Shown here piece after piece: positions 55,232 to 64,000 of a stretch of DNA of 64,000 nucleotides. The position numbers were made by a program, and so were the translations under genes. This DNA comes from Desertimonas sp963732335 (GTDB lineage Bacteria > Actinomycetota > Acidimicrobiia > Acidimicrobiales > Ilumatobacteraceae), in contig CAVSZO010000007.1 in assembly GCA_963732335.1 (NCBI GenBank), positions 124,001 through 188,000 on the forward strand. The letters are read 5' to 3'. Within the stretch, counting starts at the first letter, position 1, and every line of letters begins with the position of its first letter. A model generated the notes under the pieces. The model was not told the origin of the DNA, searched no databases, and was given only the letters and a program-made list of their open reading frames with translations.

Positions 55232-55702
55232 TCAGAACCGGTAATGCGCGAAGGCCTTGTTCGACTCGGCCATCTTCTGCGTGTCGTCGCGACGCTTCAT
55301 CGCCGCACCGAGGCCGTTGGCGGCGTCGAGCAGTTCGCCGGCCAGGCACTCCGCCATCGACTTCTCGCGGCGGGCGCGGGCGAAGTCGACGACCCAGCGG
55401 ATCGCCAACGTGGTGGCCCGGCGCGGACGCACTTCGACCGGCACCTGGTAGGTGGCTCCACCGACACGACGGCTCTTGACCTCGAGCGGCGGCTTGACGT
55501 TGTCGATCGCCCGCTTCACCGTCGACAACGGCTCTTCGCCGGTCTTCGTCTCGATGATGTCCATGGCGTCGTAGACGATGCTCTCGGCGAGGCTGCGCTT
55601 GCCGTTGAGCATCACCTTGTTGACGAGCTGGGTGACGAGCACCGAGCGGTACTTGGCGTCGGCCACGAGCTCGCGGCGGGGGGCGGGTCCTTTGCGGGGC
55701 AT
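55232..55702 (-). CDS. rpsG: 30S ribosomal protein S7
   Basis: S7 (uS7) nucleates assembly of the small-subunit head. The 156-residue length is standard. MPRKGPAPRRELVADAKYRSVLVTQLVNKVM and the RRVGGATYQVPVEVRP hairpin are diagnostic. It is 9 bp downstream of rpsL. fusA, which normally follows, is displaced by 24.5 kb and a terminator lies right after this gene. Confidence 0.97.
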   Translation of the reverse strand: MPRKGPAPRRELVADAKYRSVLVTQLVNKVMLNGKRSLAESIVYDAMDIIETKTGEEPLSTVKRAIDNVKPPLEVKSRRVGGATYQVPVEVRPRRATTLAIRWVVDFARARREKSMAECLAGELLDAANGLGAAMKRRDDTQKMAESNKAFAHYRF

Positions 55703-55711
55703 CTCAGTCCG

Positions 55712-56083
55712 TCACTTCTCGGCCTTGGCGCCGTACCGGCTGCGGGCCTGCTTGCGGTTCTTCACGCCGGCGGCGTCGAGGGCGCCGCGGATGATCTTGT
55801 AGCGGACGCCGGGGAGGTCGCGGACGCGGCCGCCACGGACGAGGACGATCGAGTGCTCCTGCAGGTTGTGACCCTCACCGGGGATGTAGGCGGTGACCTC
55901 GACGCCGCTCGACAGGCGGACACGGGCGACCTTGCGCAGCGCCGAGTTCGGCTTCTTCGGGGTGTTCGTGTACACGCGGGTGCAGACGCCGCGACGCTGC
56001 GGCGAGCCCTTCAGGGCCGGCGTCTTGACCTTGCTGGTCTTGGTGCTGCGACCTTGGCGGACCAGCTGCTGGATCGTGGGCAC
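55712..56083 (-). CDS. rpsL: 30S ribosomal protein S12
   Basis: S12 (uS12) is the decoding-centre protein and streptomycin-resistance locus. The 123 residues begin MPTIQQLVRQGR and contain the decoding-loop segments TPKKPNSALRKVARV (with the lysine altered in resistant strains unaltered here) and PGEGHNLQEHS. It is the promoter-proximal gene of the rpsL-rpsG unit. Confidence 0.97.
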   Translation of the reverse strand: MPTIQQLVRQGRSTKTSKVKTPALKGSPQRRGVCTRVYTNTPKKPNSALRKVARVRLSSGVEVTAYIPGEGHNLQEHSIVLVRGGRVRDLPGVRYKIIRGALDAAGVKNRKQARSRYGAKAEK

Positions 56084-56299
56084 TCGCTACCTCTCCGAGA
56101 CTGTTGCGACTTGGCTGCGCCGAGGGTCTGGGCGGTGCCCAGGAGACTCAGCGCACGACCCTCAAATGCTAGGCCCGACCAGCACGTTCCCCAACACGCA
56201 GGGCTTCCCCGATCTGGGCGTCACCGTTCGCAGCGCACCATCTGGGCGTCGCCATTTCCGGATTCCGGGAACGAGCACACCCGGATCGGCACCGACCGG
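56084..56299 (-). promoter_or_regulatory. rpsL upstream region with CTGGGC hairpin and AGCATTTG motif
   Basis: CTGGGCGGTGCCCAG at 56128-56142, 45 bp before the start, is the same hairpin as the four in the rplC leader. AGCATTTG followed by GGGTC (minus strand, about 56,158-56,171) is also shared with the rplC region, in the same order motif-then-hairpin. Two CATCTGGGCGTC-like direct repeats lie further upstream (about 56,209 and 56,241). This should be the rpsL promoter and leader. Confidence 0.55.
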
Positions 56300-56767
56300 C
56301 TAGAGCAGGATCCAGTCCGTGGAGACGGCAGTCCCGTCGGGCCCGGCGACGGTGATGCGCACTGGCCCGGCGGGCGCCCCGTCGAACGTGAATCGCCCGA
56401 AGCGGTCGGCCTCCTGCTCGATGACCGTGTCGGTGCCTTCGAGACGCACGGTCGCCGAGCGCGCCGGGACGAGCTGGCCGACGAGTCGCCGTGTGGCCGG
56501 ATCGGCGATCATCACCTCGATCTCCAGTCCCGGTGCCTGGAAGGTGAGCTGGCGCGTCCCGCCGTGGTCGCGCACGCCCGTGAGCTCCGTCGCCGAGTCG
56601 AACACCAGATCGGCGAGCTCCTGGTCGATCGTCCGCCAAGTGAACGCCCCACGCGCCGCGGCGATCACGTGCCGCGGCACCGGGTCGGCCTGCTGCAGGG
56701 CGATTCCGAGCACCTCCTGCAGGGCGTCGTCGTTCGGATCCGTTGGTTGACGATTGTCGTTACTCAC
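56300..56767 (-). CDS. Small partner protein of the CHAT/sigma module, function unknown
   Basis: 155 residues, start overlapping the sigma-factor stop (ATGA). The N-terminal 45 residues are helical (ALQEVLGIALQQADPVPRHVIAAARGAFTWRTID). A beta-rich middle (RQLTFQAPGLEIEVMI) is followed by a C-terminal domain resembling a carboxypeptidase-regulatory-like beta sandwich (RLVGQLVPARSATVRLEG, FGRFTFDGAPAGPVRITV). No membrane segment or zinc anti-sigma motif is seen. Coupling to the sigma gene suggests it senses or restrains that factor; this is inference. Confidence 0.7.
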   Translation of the reverse strand: MSNDNRQPTDPNDDALQEVLGIALQQADPVPRHVIAAARGAFTWRTIDQELADLVFDSATELTGVRDHGGTRQLTFQAPGLEIEVMIADPATRRLVGQLVPARSATVRLEGTDTVIEQEADRFGRFTFDGAPAGPVRITVAGPDGTAVSTDWILL

Positions 56768-57328
56768 CGTCCACCTGCTTTCGGGTCGATGCCCGCCGGG
56801 AGCAGCCGGCGGAGCTTGTCGAGGCTCCTGGCCCTGCTCGGACCGATGCTGCCGATCGACCGCCCGAGGATCTCGGCGATCGTCTGGTAATCGAGCGGCG
56901 GCACGGTACAGAGCAGGCGGAGCAGTTGCTGGTCGGCCGCCGGCAGGGCGTCGAACGCCTGCAGCACGGCACGCAAGGTCACGTCGTCGGTGACGATGTC
57001 CTCGATCGAGCGGCTCGTCGGCTCACTCGACTCGGCAAAGCCGGAGTGCGGGACCATGCGCTGTTGCCCCCTGATGACGCGCAATGCCTCGTTACGGGTG
57101 GCCGTCGCCAGCCAGGCGGCGAGCCGGTCCGGTTCACGGATGCGGCTGCAGTACTCCGCCAGGCGCAGCCACACGGTCTGCACGACGTCGTCGGTTGTGG
57201 CGGCCGCCAGGTGGAACGAGCGGGCCACCGACCAGACCAGCCCGGCGAAGCGATGGACGAGCTCGTTCCACGCCGATTCGTCGCCGTCGACAACCCGCGC
57301 CGAGCAACGCGGCGTTGTCAGAGTCCAC
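56764..57328 (-). CDS. ECF-type sigma-70 family factor (frameshift at 5' end)
   Basis: About 188 codons. After a shift near 57,302, region 2 reads SAWNELVHRFAGLVWSVARSFHL and TTDDVVQTVWLRL; LAAWLATATRNEALRVIRGQQR ends it. Region 4 is ALPAADQQLLRLLCTVPPLDYQTIAEILGRSIGSIGPSRARSLDKLRRLL, with the helix-turn-helix in the second half. The GTG at 57328 is the likely start. The 159-bp upstream gap to the CHAT gene holds a GGAAC (minus strand, 57391-57395) that could be an ECF -35 element, weakly supported. It probably controls the module's own genes. Confidence 0.85.
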
Positions 57329-57487
57329 CGCGGCGGAGCCTAGACCAGGAGGGATGAGGGTGGCGGAACCCGTGGTCACGCTTATCAGGAGTTCCGAGCG
57401 CCCTGCCAGATACTTCGAAATCGTTGTCGGTCGATCTCGGCGCCAATCTTGCGAGATCCGCGGCGAATCGCACCAAGATCGGCGGGG

Positions 57488-60126
57488 TCAGGCCCCGAGG
57501 GCGACGAAGGCGGCCGCCGTCGGGTCGGCGACGTCGTGGGTCATCGTCGCCGCGGCCAGGGCCGCAGCGGGGTCGGCGCCGGCGATGAGCTCGCGGTGGA
57601 GGCGGTCCATCACCGTCACCGACGCGGCGTCGGAGATCGGCGTCAGCGGGGCGATCACGCTGGCGGCGCCGAGGGTGGTGAAGGCGTTGGCGAGGCCGAG
57701 CAGCGAGCCACCCTGGACGACCTTGGCGTTGGCGACGCTGCACGACAGAGAGCACGACCACGACGGGCAGCCGCTCGAGGCCCTCGAGGTCGTAGATGTT
57801 GAGCGGCCCGTCGGCGACGTGCAGCGACGAGAACATCGGGTTGTCCCGGCGGAACGATCCGTGGCAGGCGATGTGGACCAGCTCGGCCCGTGACAGCAGC
57901 CCGGTGCACGCCGCCACCGTCGCCTCCTCGCCAACGAGCACGACCGGGTCGACGTACCCACCGGCCAGGTGTTTGACCTCGACATCCGCGAAGTCGAGGC
58001 CTGGCCCGGCGACGAATCCAGCGTCGATCCCGTCGCGCAGTGTCCCACGCCGCTGGCGCAACGTGCGCTCGGCATGTCCCCACGAGCTCACCGAGGCGTT
58101 CACCGACACCGACCGCCCAGCGAGCGGTGGCAGCAAGCCCCACGGCACGTCGTGGAGAATCGCCGTCGGCACGATGACCACCGGGTCGAACGACTCGGCC
58201 ACGATCGGGGGGAGCACGATCTCGGCGAGCTCGTCCGCAAACGCGTACAGCATCTCGGCCGCAGCCAGCCTGGACTCGTCCGAGCCCTGGATGCGGTTGA
58301 GCCGGTGCAGCGAGAACGTCACCGCCTCGATCCGCTCGTTGACGTCGTCGAGCGGCCCGAGGTCGTGCAGCCGCGCCCGGCCGGCGATGACCGAGACGGC
58401 GTGCAGCCGACCATCGAGCCGGGCGTGGGCGAGCAGCTGGCGATCGCCAAGGAGTCCCAGCGCCGACGTGATCTCCCGATGCAGGTTGACCCGGGCCGAC
58501 GCGTCCCCGCGGGCGGCCCGGCCCCGGCGGCGAACGTCGCGTTCGACTCGGGCGTGGGCCAACTCAGCTTCACGTCTTTCCTCGTCCGGCACCGACGGAT
58601 CGGCCATCGTGGCCTCGATGCTGCGCAACTCGGCTAGCAGCCGGGCAAGCTCGGGGTCCGCCGGGCGGACGCAGCGACGGAGTCCGAGCCGCCATCAGCC
58701 GGGTGGCTTCGATTCTGGCGAGGAGTTCACGCGGCCGGCCATCGGCGATCGCCATCCGCGCCCCGATCTCGGTGAGGGCGTTGCCGTGGATAGCAGCGTG
58801 GGCGCGCGTCTCGATCGACCCAAGACCGGCCTGGTTCGACATCGCCACGGCCAAGCCGCGGCCAATCGCTCGTCGCGCCGCCAGCCGATCACCGCGACGC
58901 TGCGCGGCGATCGCGTCGATGTGGGCGAGCAAGATGCGATCGACAGCGCGACCCTTGATCGCGTCCCGTCGTAGCTTCAGGGAAACAACCTCCCCCGAAT
59001 CCCCGGCCACCTCGGCTCGCAGGCGAGCCGCCTCGAGCTCAGCACGTGTTGCCTCCGCGCCGAACCCGTTCTGACGCAACGCTCGACCGGTTTGTTCCAG
59101 CTGATCGGCGAGACTCGGATCACGAACGTCCTTGCGGGCGGCCGCCTGCAGGCCAAAGTGCGTCGCGACGACCATCCAACCCACCCGCTCCTGCTTGCGA
59201 TACCACGTCGCCGCAGCCTCGGCCGCCTCCTGCGCCCCATCGAGGTCTCCCTTGGCCAATCGAAGTGCCGACACGGACAGCAGGCCGTAGGCCATCTCGA
59301 TCTCGTTGCCCTGCTCCTCGAGCATCGCCAGCGCCTTAGCCAGCAACGACTCGGCATCGTCGAACAGCGCTGCATCAGCGAGCGCCAAGGCGTGCTCGGC
59401 GTGGATCTGCGGGAGGTAACTCATCGCCCCGGCCGCGATCATTCCCTGCTCAGCGCGCTCGAACTCGCGCATCGCCGTTGGCAGGTCGCCGCATCGCATC
59501 GCCGTGAATCCGAGGTTGTGCAACGCGTTGGCAACGAGGACGTGCTGACCGATCTCGGCGGAGATAGCCACCGCCCGTTCGAGGTGGTCCCGGGCGCTCG
59601 CGTAACGGCCGACGTGGCTCAGCCACCCTCCAAGGTTGACGCGTGCCCGGGCCTCGCCGAGCTGATCACCATGCCGGTGCAGGGCCTCACAGGCGCGCTC
59701 GAGGATCGCCACGGCACCGAGGACATCACCCTGCCAGTACACGATCGCCCCGCGCTGGGTCATCAGCCGCGCCCGCTCGCTCGAGCTGAGGAACGGCTCG
59801 GCTGCGTCCAGGATGCGGAGGGCGCGATCGAGCTCGCCGAGTCGACCGACGACGAATGCCTGGCTCATCTGGATCTGCGCGGCAAGGTGTCGATCGCCAA
59901 TGCCGAGGGCGCGCTCCGTGGCGAGTTCCAAGGCTTGTCCGGCCGGTTGCATGTGGCCGAGTCCGCGCTCGGACAAACCAATCACCCACTGAAGCCTGGC
60001 GGTTTCATCGTCGGGAACCGCGGTCGCGTGGCTCCGCCGCTGCGCTTCGGCGAGCGTTGCGGCCGGGTCCGCTTCGACCTGGTCGAGCAGCTGCGAAGAG
60101 GTCAACGCGCCGAAGCTGCTGCCCAT
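57488..60126 (-). CDS. TPR-CHAT caspase-like protease (two frameshifts)
   Basis: About 880 codons. I start at ATG 60126 (MGSSFGALTSSQLLDQVEADP); the frame extends upstream only into the opposing gene. Residues about 20-470 are TPR-like helical repeats (ERALGIGDRHLAAQIQMSQAF, ARARVNLGGWLSHVGRY, LVANALHNLGFTAMRCGDL). After a shift near 58,670 the C-terminal CHAT domain contains the catalytic His in HIACHGSF and, across a shift near 57,737, the catalytic Cys in LS-SCSVANAKVVQGGS. CHAT proteases are caspase relatives that cleave specific partners when triggered. Both catalytic residues survive. Confidence 0.88.
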
Positions 60127-60208
60127 CGGCGTCACGCTATACACGGGCGCTCCCGCGTCGACGGCGAAAATCTCTGCGATCACTAGCTGCGTCAACCACA
60201 ATTCGTCG
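60127..60208. promoter_or_regulatory. 82-bp divergent promoter region of the CHAT and S8 genes
   Basis: The two arms of the module start back to back across this gap, so promoters for both must lie here or overlap the coding ends. It is less GC-rich than its surroundings (AATCTCTGCGATCACTAG, CCACAATTCG). A perfect ATCATCGATCGA-like stretch lies at the S8 start. No clear operator was found. Confidence 0.4.
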
Positions 60209-61594
60209 ATGATCATCGATCGACGGCCTCCCGATCCCGACCGCGCCCTGATTGACTATCCCGGCCAGCTCGGCGATCTCGCCAACGTGTTCGTTCGCCG
60301 CCGGATCGCCGTCGGACTCGACGCCGATGGTGGGGTCGTGCTCGCCCGGCCCGACAACCTGCTCGTCGAGCGCGGGGCGAGAGAGGGCATCGTCGACTAT
60401 CTGCGCCAACAAGATCTGATTGGTGGACTGGTGGACAGTGTCGACGAGACAGGGCCAGGACGGACAACGACGGTCCGTCTCCGCGTTCGTGAGCCAGACA
60501 CGATCAATCAGGAGCCGCGGTGGTCGCTGGAGAGTGCAGTCATCGTCCGCGATGGGTTGCGACGAGCGGAGTTCGTGGCCGACCTCAACCACGTCACGCT
60601 CGGGGCGCCGTCGGTGACCGGCAACCCGCTCGGCGCACCAGCCAACTGGGCTGGAGACATCCCGTTCGTCGGACGCATCGCCGAGACGAAGTCCGGCAAC
60701 CGGCTGCTGCTCTCCACTGCGGAACCCGCGGTGGCGCCGACGTTCCTTCGCAAGGCGTTGAGCATCAAGGATCTCAAGCCTCCACGGGTTCTCGTCCTCG
60801 ACTCGGGATTGCGCACCGCCAACGCCGCAGGCCAAGCGCCGGAGCACGAGGAGTTGGGATGCTGCAAGCTCAACGGCGACTGGCAATCCAGCACGGTGAT
60901 CGGCGAGCCGGACGACGAGGATGAGCCCGACGACGACCGCACTGGAACACTCGACTTCGAGGCCGGTCACGGCACGTTCATCAGCGGGATCGTGCGGCAG
61001 ATCTGCCCCGACGCCGAGATCTTCTCGGCTGGTGTGCTCTCGAGCTTCGGTGATGGTGACACGCGCGGCGTTCTCGAATCGTTGCAACGAGTCAACGAGG
61101 CAGCAGCGGACCCCTTCGACATCGTGGTGATGAGCTTCGGCGCGTTCCTCGAGAACGACGACCCCGGGCTTTTCGCCGCAGAGCTGACGGCAGCATTGGG
61201 CGACACGCTTGCCGTCGCCGCCGCTGGCAACGACATGTCGTGCCGGCCTTATTACCCTGCGGCGATTCCCGGCGTCATCGCCGTTGGTGGCCTCGCCGCA
61301 GACGGGAAGGCCTGGTTCACGAACTTCGGCGACTGGGTCGACGCCTGCGCACCGGCCGTCGACATAGTCAGCACGTTCTTCTGCGACTTCACCGAGTTGA
61401 TCGACGGTGAAGCCCACCGGGTCTACAGCGGTTGGGCGCGATGGAGTGGGACGAGCTTCGCCGCGCCGAAGGTGGCGGGCCTCATCGCCCAGGAGATGTA
61501 TCTCGCCCAAGTGACGGCCAAGGAAGCATGGAGACGACTGACGTCCCACCGGCATCTGCGCGTCGGTGACCTCGGCGTCGTCTTCAACGCGTGA
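60209..61594 (+). CDS. Cytoplasmic subtilisin-like (S8) protease 1 of the CHAT module
   Basis: 461 residues, intact, with no signal peptide or membrane segment. An N-terminal domain of about 190 residues (RRRIAVGLDADGGVVLARPDN, ADLNHVTLGA, STAEPAVAPTFLRK) precedes the protease. Catalytic residues: Asp198 (LVLDSGL), His254 (AGHGTFI), Ser416 (SGTSFAAP), with oxyanion Asn341. An acidic insert EPDDEDEPDDDR lies between Asp and His. It diverges from the CHAT gene and its stop overlaps the second S8 gene. A role in activating the CHAT protease, or being cleaved by it, is inferred. Confidence 0.9.
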   Translation: MIIDRRPPDPDRALIDYPGQLGDLANVFVRRRIAVGLDADGGVVLARPDNLLVERGAREGIVDYLRQQDLIGGLVDSVDETGPGRTTTVRLRVREPDTINQEPRWSLESAVIVRDGLRRAEFVADLNHVTLGAPSVTGNPLGAPANWAGDIPFVGRIAETKSGNRLLLSTAEPAVAPTFLRKALSIKDLKPPRVLVLDSGLRTANAAGQAPEHEELGCCKLNGDWQSSTVIGEPDDEDEPDDDRTGTLDFEAGHGTFISGIVRQICPDAEIFSAGVLSSFGDGDTRGVLESLQRVNEAAADPFDIVVMSFGAFLENDDPGLFAAELTAALGDTLAVAAAGNDMSCRPYYPAAIPGVIAVGGLAADGKAWFTNFGDWVDACAPAVDIVSTFFCDFTELIDGEAHRVYSGWARWSGTSFAAPKVAGLIAQEMYLAQVTAKEAWRRLTSHRHLRVGDLGVVFNA

Positions 61595-63018
61595 GGCTCG
61601 TCGTGGGACCCAATCGACAAAGCGTCGAAGCAACTCGCGTAATTCGGGAGTTCCCGGCGCAGCTCGGAGAGCTGTCCGAGATCCTCAGCCGTCGACGGAT
61701 CGGCGTCGGGGTCGACGCCCGAGGCCAGCTCGTCCTCGCTCGTCCCGACAGCATTCAGGTCGAGTTCGACGGTAACTCGAAACGCCGCAAGACCGTGCTC
61801 GATCTCGTCGAGCAGATCGATGCTGACAACGCCGACGTCGTCGAGCGATATGACGCCGAGACGACGGGCGTGCTGACCGTGAAGGTGGCGGCCGAGGTCA
61901 CGGACGTGAGCGGCGAGCCTCGTTGGCGACTCGACGCACTCAACGGCGCGCTCGCCCGCTTCAGCGACAAGGGCGTCCGCGCCGATCTCAACCACGTGGT
62001 CTTCGGGGCCCACTCTCCGGTCCCACGGGTTCTCGGGGGCGCGCTCACCGGATCCTCGGCGCCGTCATCGTCCCCGACAACGATCGTGACGCCCGAGAAC
62101 AAGGCCGTGTTGATCACCACGGCGGAGCCCACCGTGGCGCCACGCTTCCTTCGCCAACCGCTCGACCTCAGTGGTCACCGCCGACCGCGCGTTCTGGTGC
62201 TCGACACAGGGCTGCGAACTGCGGCCAACGGCAAGGAGAACCATCCCGAGCACGCCTTCCTCCGCTCGGATGATCAGCAGCGACGTCGCATCCATCTCCA
62301 CGACGAGTGGGAGTCGAATCCCGACGTCGAGGCACTCGACGACGAGGACGAACCAGACGACGACCGTTCCGGTCTGCTCGACTTCGAGGCCGGACACGGA
62401 ACGTTCATCACCGGGATCGTCCGCCAGATCTGTCCGGACGCCGATGTCTTCCCGGCCGGGGTGCTGTCGAGCTTCGGCGAGGGCTCGGTCGCCCGCGTGC
62501 GGTCGGCAGTTCGCCGGATGGCCAAGTCATGCGGACCGTTCGACGTCGTCGTGATGAGCTTCGGGACGTACTGTGCCAACGACGATCCCGGGCTGTTCGG
62601 CGCCCGTCTGCCGCACCTGGTCGGTGACGCCGTCGCCGTCGCGGCGGCGGGAAATCTGCAATCGTGCCGGCCGTACTTTCCCGCTGCCCTTCCCGGCGTG
62701 GTCGGCGTCGGCGGGTTGGATCGTGGTGGTCGGGCGTGGTTCTCCAACTTCGGCAGCTGGGTCGACGCCTGCGCGCCGGCGGTCAACGTCGTCAGCACGT
62801 TCTTCAACGACTTCACCGAGAAGATCGGCGAGCGGCCGCGACGCAGCTACCGAGAGTGGGCACGGTGGAGCGGGACCAGCTTCGCCGCGCCGAAGGTCGC
62901 CGGGGTGATCGCCCAGGAGATGTACGTGAACCAGGTCACCGCTCAGGAGGCGTGGCGTCGCCTGTCGTCGACCGACCGCCTGCGGGTGCCCGACCTCGGC
63001 GTCGTCTTCAACGTTTAA
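61591..63018 (+). CDS. Cytoplasmic subtilisin-like (S8) protease 2 of the CHAT module
   Basis: 475 residues from a GTG overlapping the first S8 stop (GTGA). It is a diverged duplicate of the first protease throughout: SRRRIGVGVDARGQLVLARPDS and ADLNHVVFGA in the N-terminal domain, then Asp205 (LVLDTGL), His269 (AGHGTFI), Asn355, Ser430 (SGTSFAAP). The acidic EDEPDDDR insert is also kept. All catalytic residues are present in both copies, suggesting two active proteases with different specificity. No export signal. Confidence 0.9.
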   Translation: MRLVVGPNRQSVEATRVIREFPAQLGELSEILSRRRIGVGVDARGQLVLARPDSIQVEFDGNSKRRKTVLDLVEQIDADNADVVERYDAETTGVLTVKVAAEVTDVSGEPRWRLDALNGALARFSDKGVRADLNHVVFGAHSPVPRVLGGALTGSSAPSSSPTTIVTPENKAVLITTAEPTVAPRFLRQPLDLSGHRRPRVLVLDTGLRTAANGKENHPEHAFLRSDDQQRRRIHLHDEWESNPDVEALDDEDEPDDDRSGLLDFEAGHGTFITGIVRQICPDADVFPAGVLSSFGEGSVARVRSAVRRMAKSCGPFDVVVMSFGTYCANDDPGLFGARLPHLVGDAVAVAAAGNLQSCRPYFPAALPGVVGVGGLDRGGRAWFSNFGSWVDACAPAVNVVSTFFNDFTEKIGERPRRSYREWARWSGTSFAAPKVAGVIAQEMYVNQVTAQEAWRRLSSTDRLRVPDLGVVFNV

Positions 63019-63041
63019 TGCGTTCCCCGGCCACGCAGGCC
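63019..63041 (-). repeat. Dispersed 23-bp intergenic repeat, copy 3 (inverted)
   Basis: The reverse complement of the 23-bp element found at 3371-3393 and 7478-7500, directly after the stop of the second S8 gene and 40 bp before corA. Finding it about 56 kb from the other copies shows that it is genome-dispersed and not specific to the ribosomal operon. Confidence 0.8.
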
Positions 63042-63080
63042 GCTCCCCCGCTGACACTGCTGGCGTGACACGATTGCCCG

Positions 63081-64000
63081 GTGATCATCGATGCCGCCTG
63101 GTACGTGGACGGCAAGCGGGCGCTCGAAGCGACGTCGATCTCCGATCTCGCTGGGCAGCGCGGCACTGACGGGTTTGCCTGGCTCGGACTGCGGATGCCG
63201 ACGGACAGCGAGCTCGACGAGGCGGCCAAGGTCTTCGACATCCCCGACGTGGCGATCGCCGATGCCCGGCACAAGCACGAACGGCCCAAGGTCGAGCGGC
63301 ACGGCGACTGCCTGCTGACTGCCGTGCCGACGGCCCGCTACGTCGACACCCGGGAGGAGGTCGAGTTCGGCGAGCTGTTCTTCTACGTCGGCCGGGACTA
63401 CATCGTGACGGTCCGCTATGGCCAAGCGGCGCCGCTCAAGGACGTCCGCGCCGAGCTGGAGAATCACCCCGACGTGCTGCGGCACGGGCCCGCGGCGGTG
63501 TTGCAGGCCGCACTCTTGCACGCTGTCCAGGCCTACACGCCCGTCATCGACGGTCTCGAGAACGACGTCCGCGAGGTCGAGCGCGACGTCTTCAGCGAGT
63601 CGCGCGACCAGCCGACACGGCGCATCTACTTCCTGATCCGCGAAGTGCTCGACTTCCTCATCGCCCTCGAGCCGCTGGCACCGGCGATGAAGCGGCTCGC
63701 TGGTCCGGAATGCATTCGCTGGGTCGACCGTGAGATCGTCCCCATGTTCCGCGACGTCGACGATGCGCTCGCCGACATCGTCGAGCGTGGCCGGTCACTG
63801 CACCACCTGCTCAGCAACGCCTTGGCGGCGAGCAATACGCAGGCGTCGATCACCCAGAACGAGGATGTCCGGCGGATCTCGGCGTGGGTCGCCATTGGGG
63901 TCGTACCAACGGTGATTGCCGGGTTGTTCGGGATGAACCTCGGCGGCATCCCGGGTGGCGACAGCGCCATCGGCTTCGCCGCCGTCACCGCCCTCACGCT
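63081..64000 (+). CDS. corA: CorA-family divalent-cation transporter, C-terminus outside window
   Basis: Mg2+/Co2+ channel of the plasma membrane; 306 residues visible from a GTG at 63081. The long cytoplasmic domain (ELFFYVGRDYIVTVRYG, VQAYTPVIDGLENDVREVERDVF) leads to the pore helix, then ISAWVAIGVVPTVIAGLFGMNLGGIPGGDS with the GMN signature. The second membrane helix is cut off. The frame is intact. Confidence 0.93.
   Translation, partial: MIIDAAWYVDGKRALEATSISDLAGQRGTDGFAWLGLRMPTDSELDEAAKVFDIPDVAIADARHKHERPKVERHGDCLLTAVPTARYVDTREEVEFGELFFYVGRDYIVTVRYGQAAPLKDVRAELENHPDVLRHGPAAVLQAALLHAVQAYTPVIDGLENDVREVERDVFSESRDQPTRRIYFLIREVLDFLIALEPLAPAMKRLAGPECIRWVDREIVPMFRDVDDALADIVERGRSLHHLLSNALAASNTQASITQNEDVRRISAWVAIGVVPTVIAGLFGMNLGGIPGGDSAIGFAAVTALT

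Overview
The window is a high-GC chromosomal segment of an actinobacterium, most likely of the Acidimicrobiia (Ilumatobacter-like). The ribosomal proteins and EF-Tu, the zinc-type S14, a 'sunset'-domain tail on L22, polyol ABC genes and a maleylpyruvate-isomerase-type DinB-fold protein all fit that group; the placement is inference. No rRNA, tRNA, transposase, integrase or CRISPR array was seen.

Layout. (1) 1-12,189, minus strand: S10-spc ribosomal cluster read from rplC down to secY and the start of adk. (2) 12,190-27,007: about 15 kb separating rplC from rpsJ. It holds a structured 485-bp spacer, a secreted two-repeat protein, a hydrolase, a sorbitol/mannitol locus (SmoEFGKS-like operon with divergent mtlK, DeoR regulator and IMPase), a phosphotransferase, an HtrA-like protease, a Tat-exported dienelactone hydrolase and a family-5 uracil-DNA glycosylase. 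(3) 27,008-30,669: rpsJ, tuf, fusA. (4) 30,670-55,231: about 24.5 kb separating fusA from rpsG. It holds a 14-gene, tightly overlapping minus-strand operon (44,430 to 30,785) with a Liv-type ABC transporter and an unassigned carbohydrate or sugar-acid pathway; a DinB-fold protein; a two-component pair; a phytanoyl-CoA dioxygenase-like protein; a MoxR/Bat-type operon on the plus strand; a CBS protein; and a methyltransferase-like protein. (5) 55,232-56,083: rpsG and rpsL. (6) 56,300-63,018: a CHAT (caspase-like) protease, ECF sigma factor and small partner, diverging from two tandem cytoplasmic subtilisin-like proteases. (7) 63,081 to the end: corA, running off the window.

The ancestral order rpsL-rpsG-fusA-tuf-rpsJ-rplC... 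is kept on one strand but interrupted by two blocks of unrelated genes.

Many genes are broken by single-base frameshifts, including essential ones (rplR, rpsQ, rpsC, rplV, rplD). In each case the expected protein continues in another frame and usually ends in an ATGA or TAATG overlap with the next gene. I read most of these as sequencing indels and annotate whole genes across them. Frameshift positions are approximate.

The strongest candidates for undescribed biology are the CHAT/tandem-S8/sigma module, the 14-gene catabolic operon, and the acidic, repeat-bearing extensions on ribosomal proteins L4, S17, S3 and L22.
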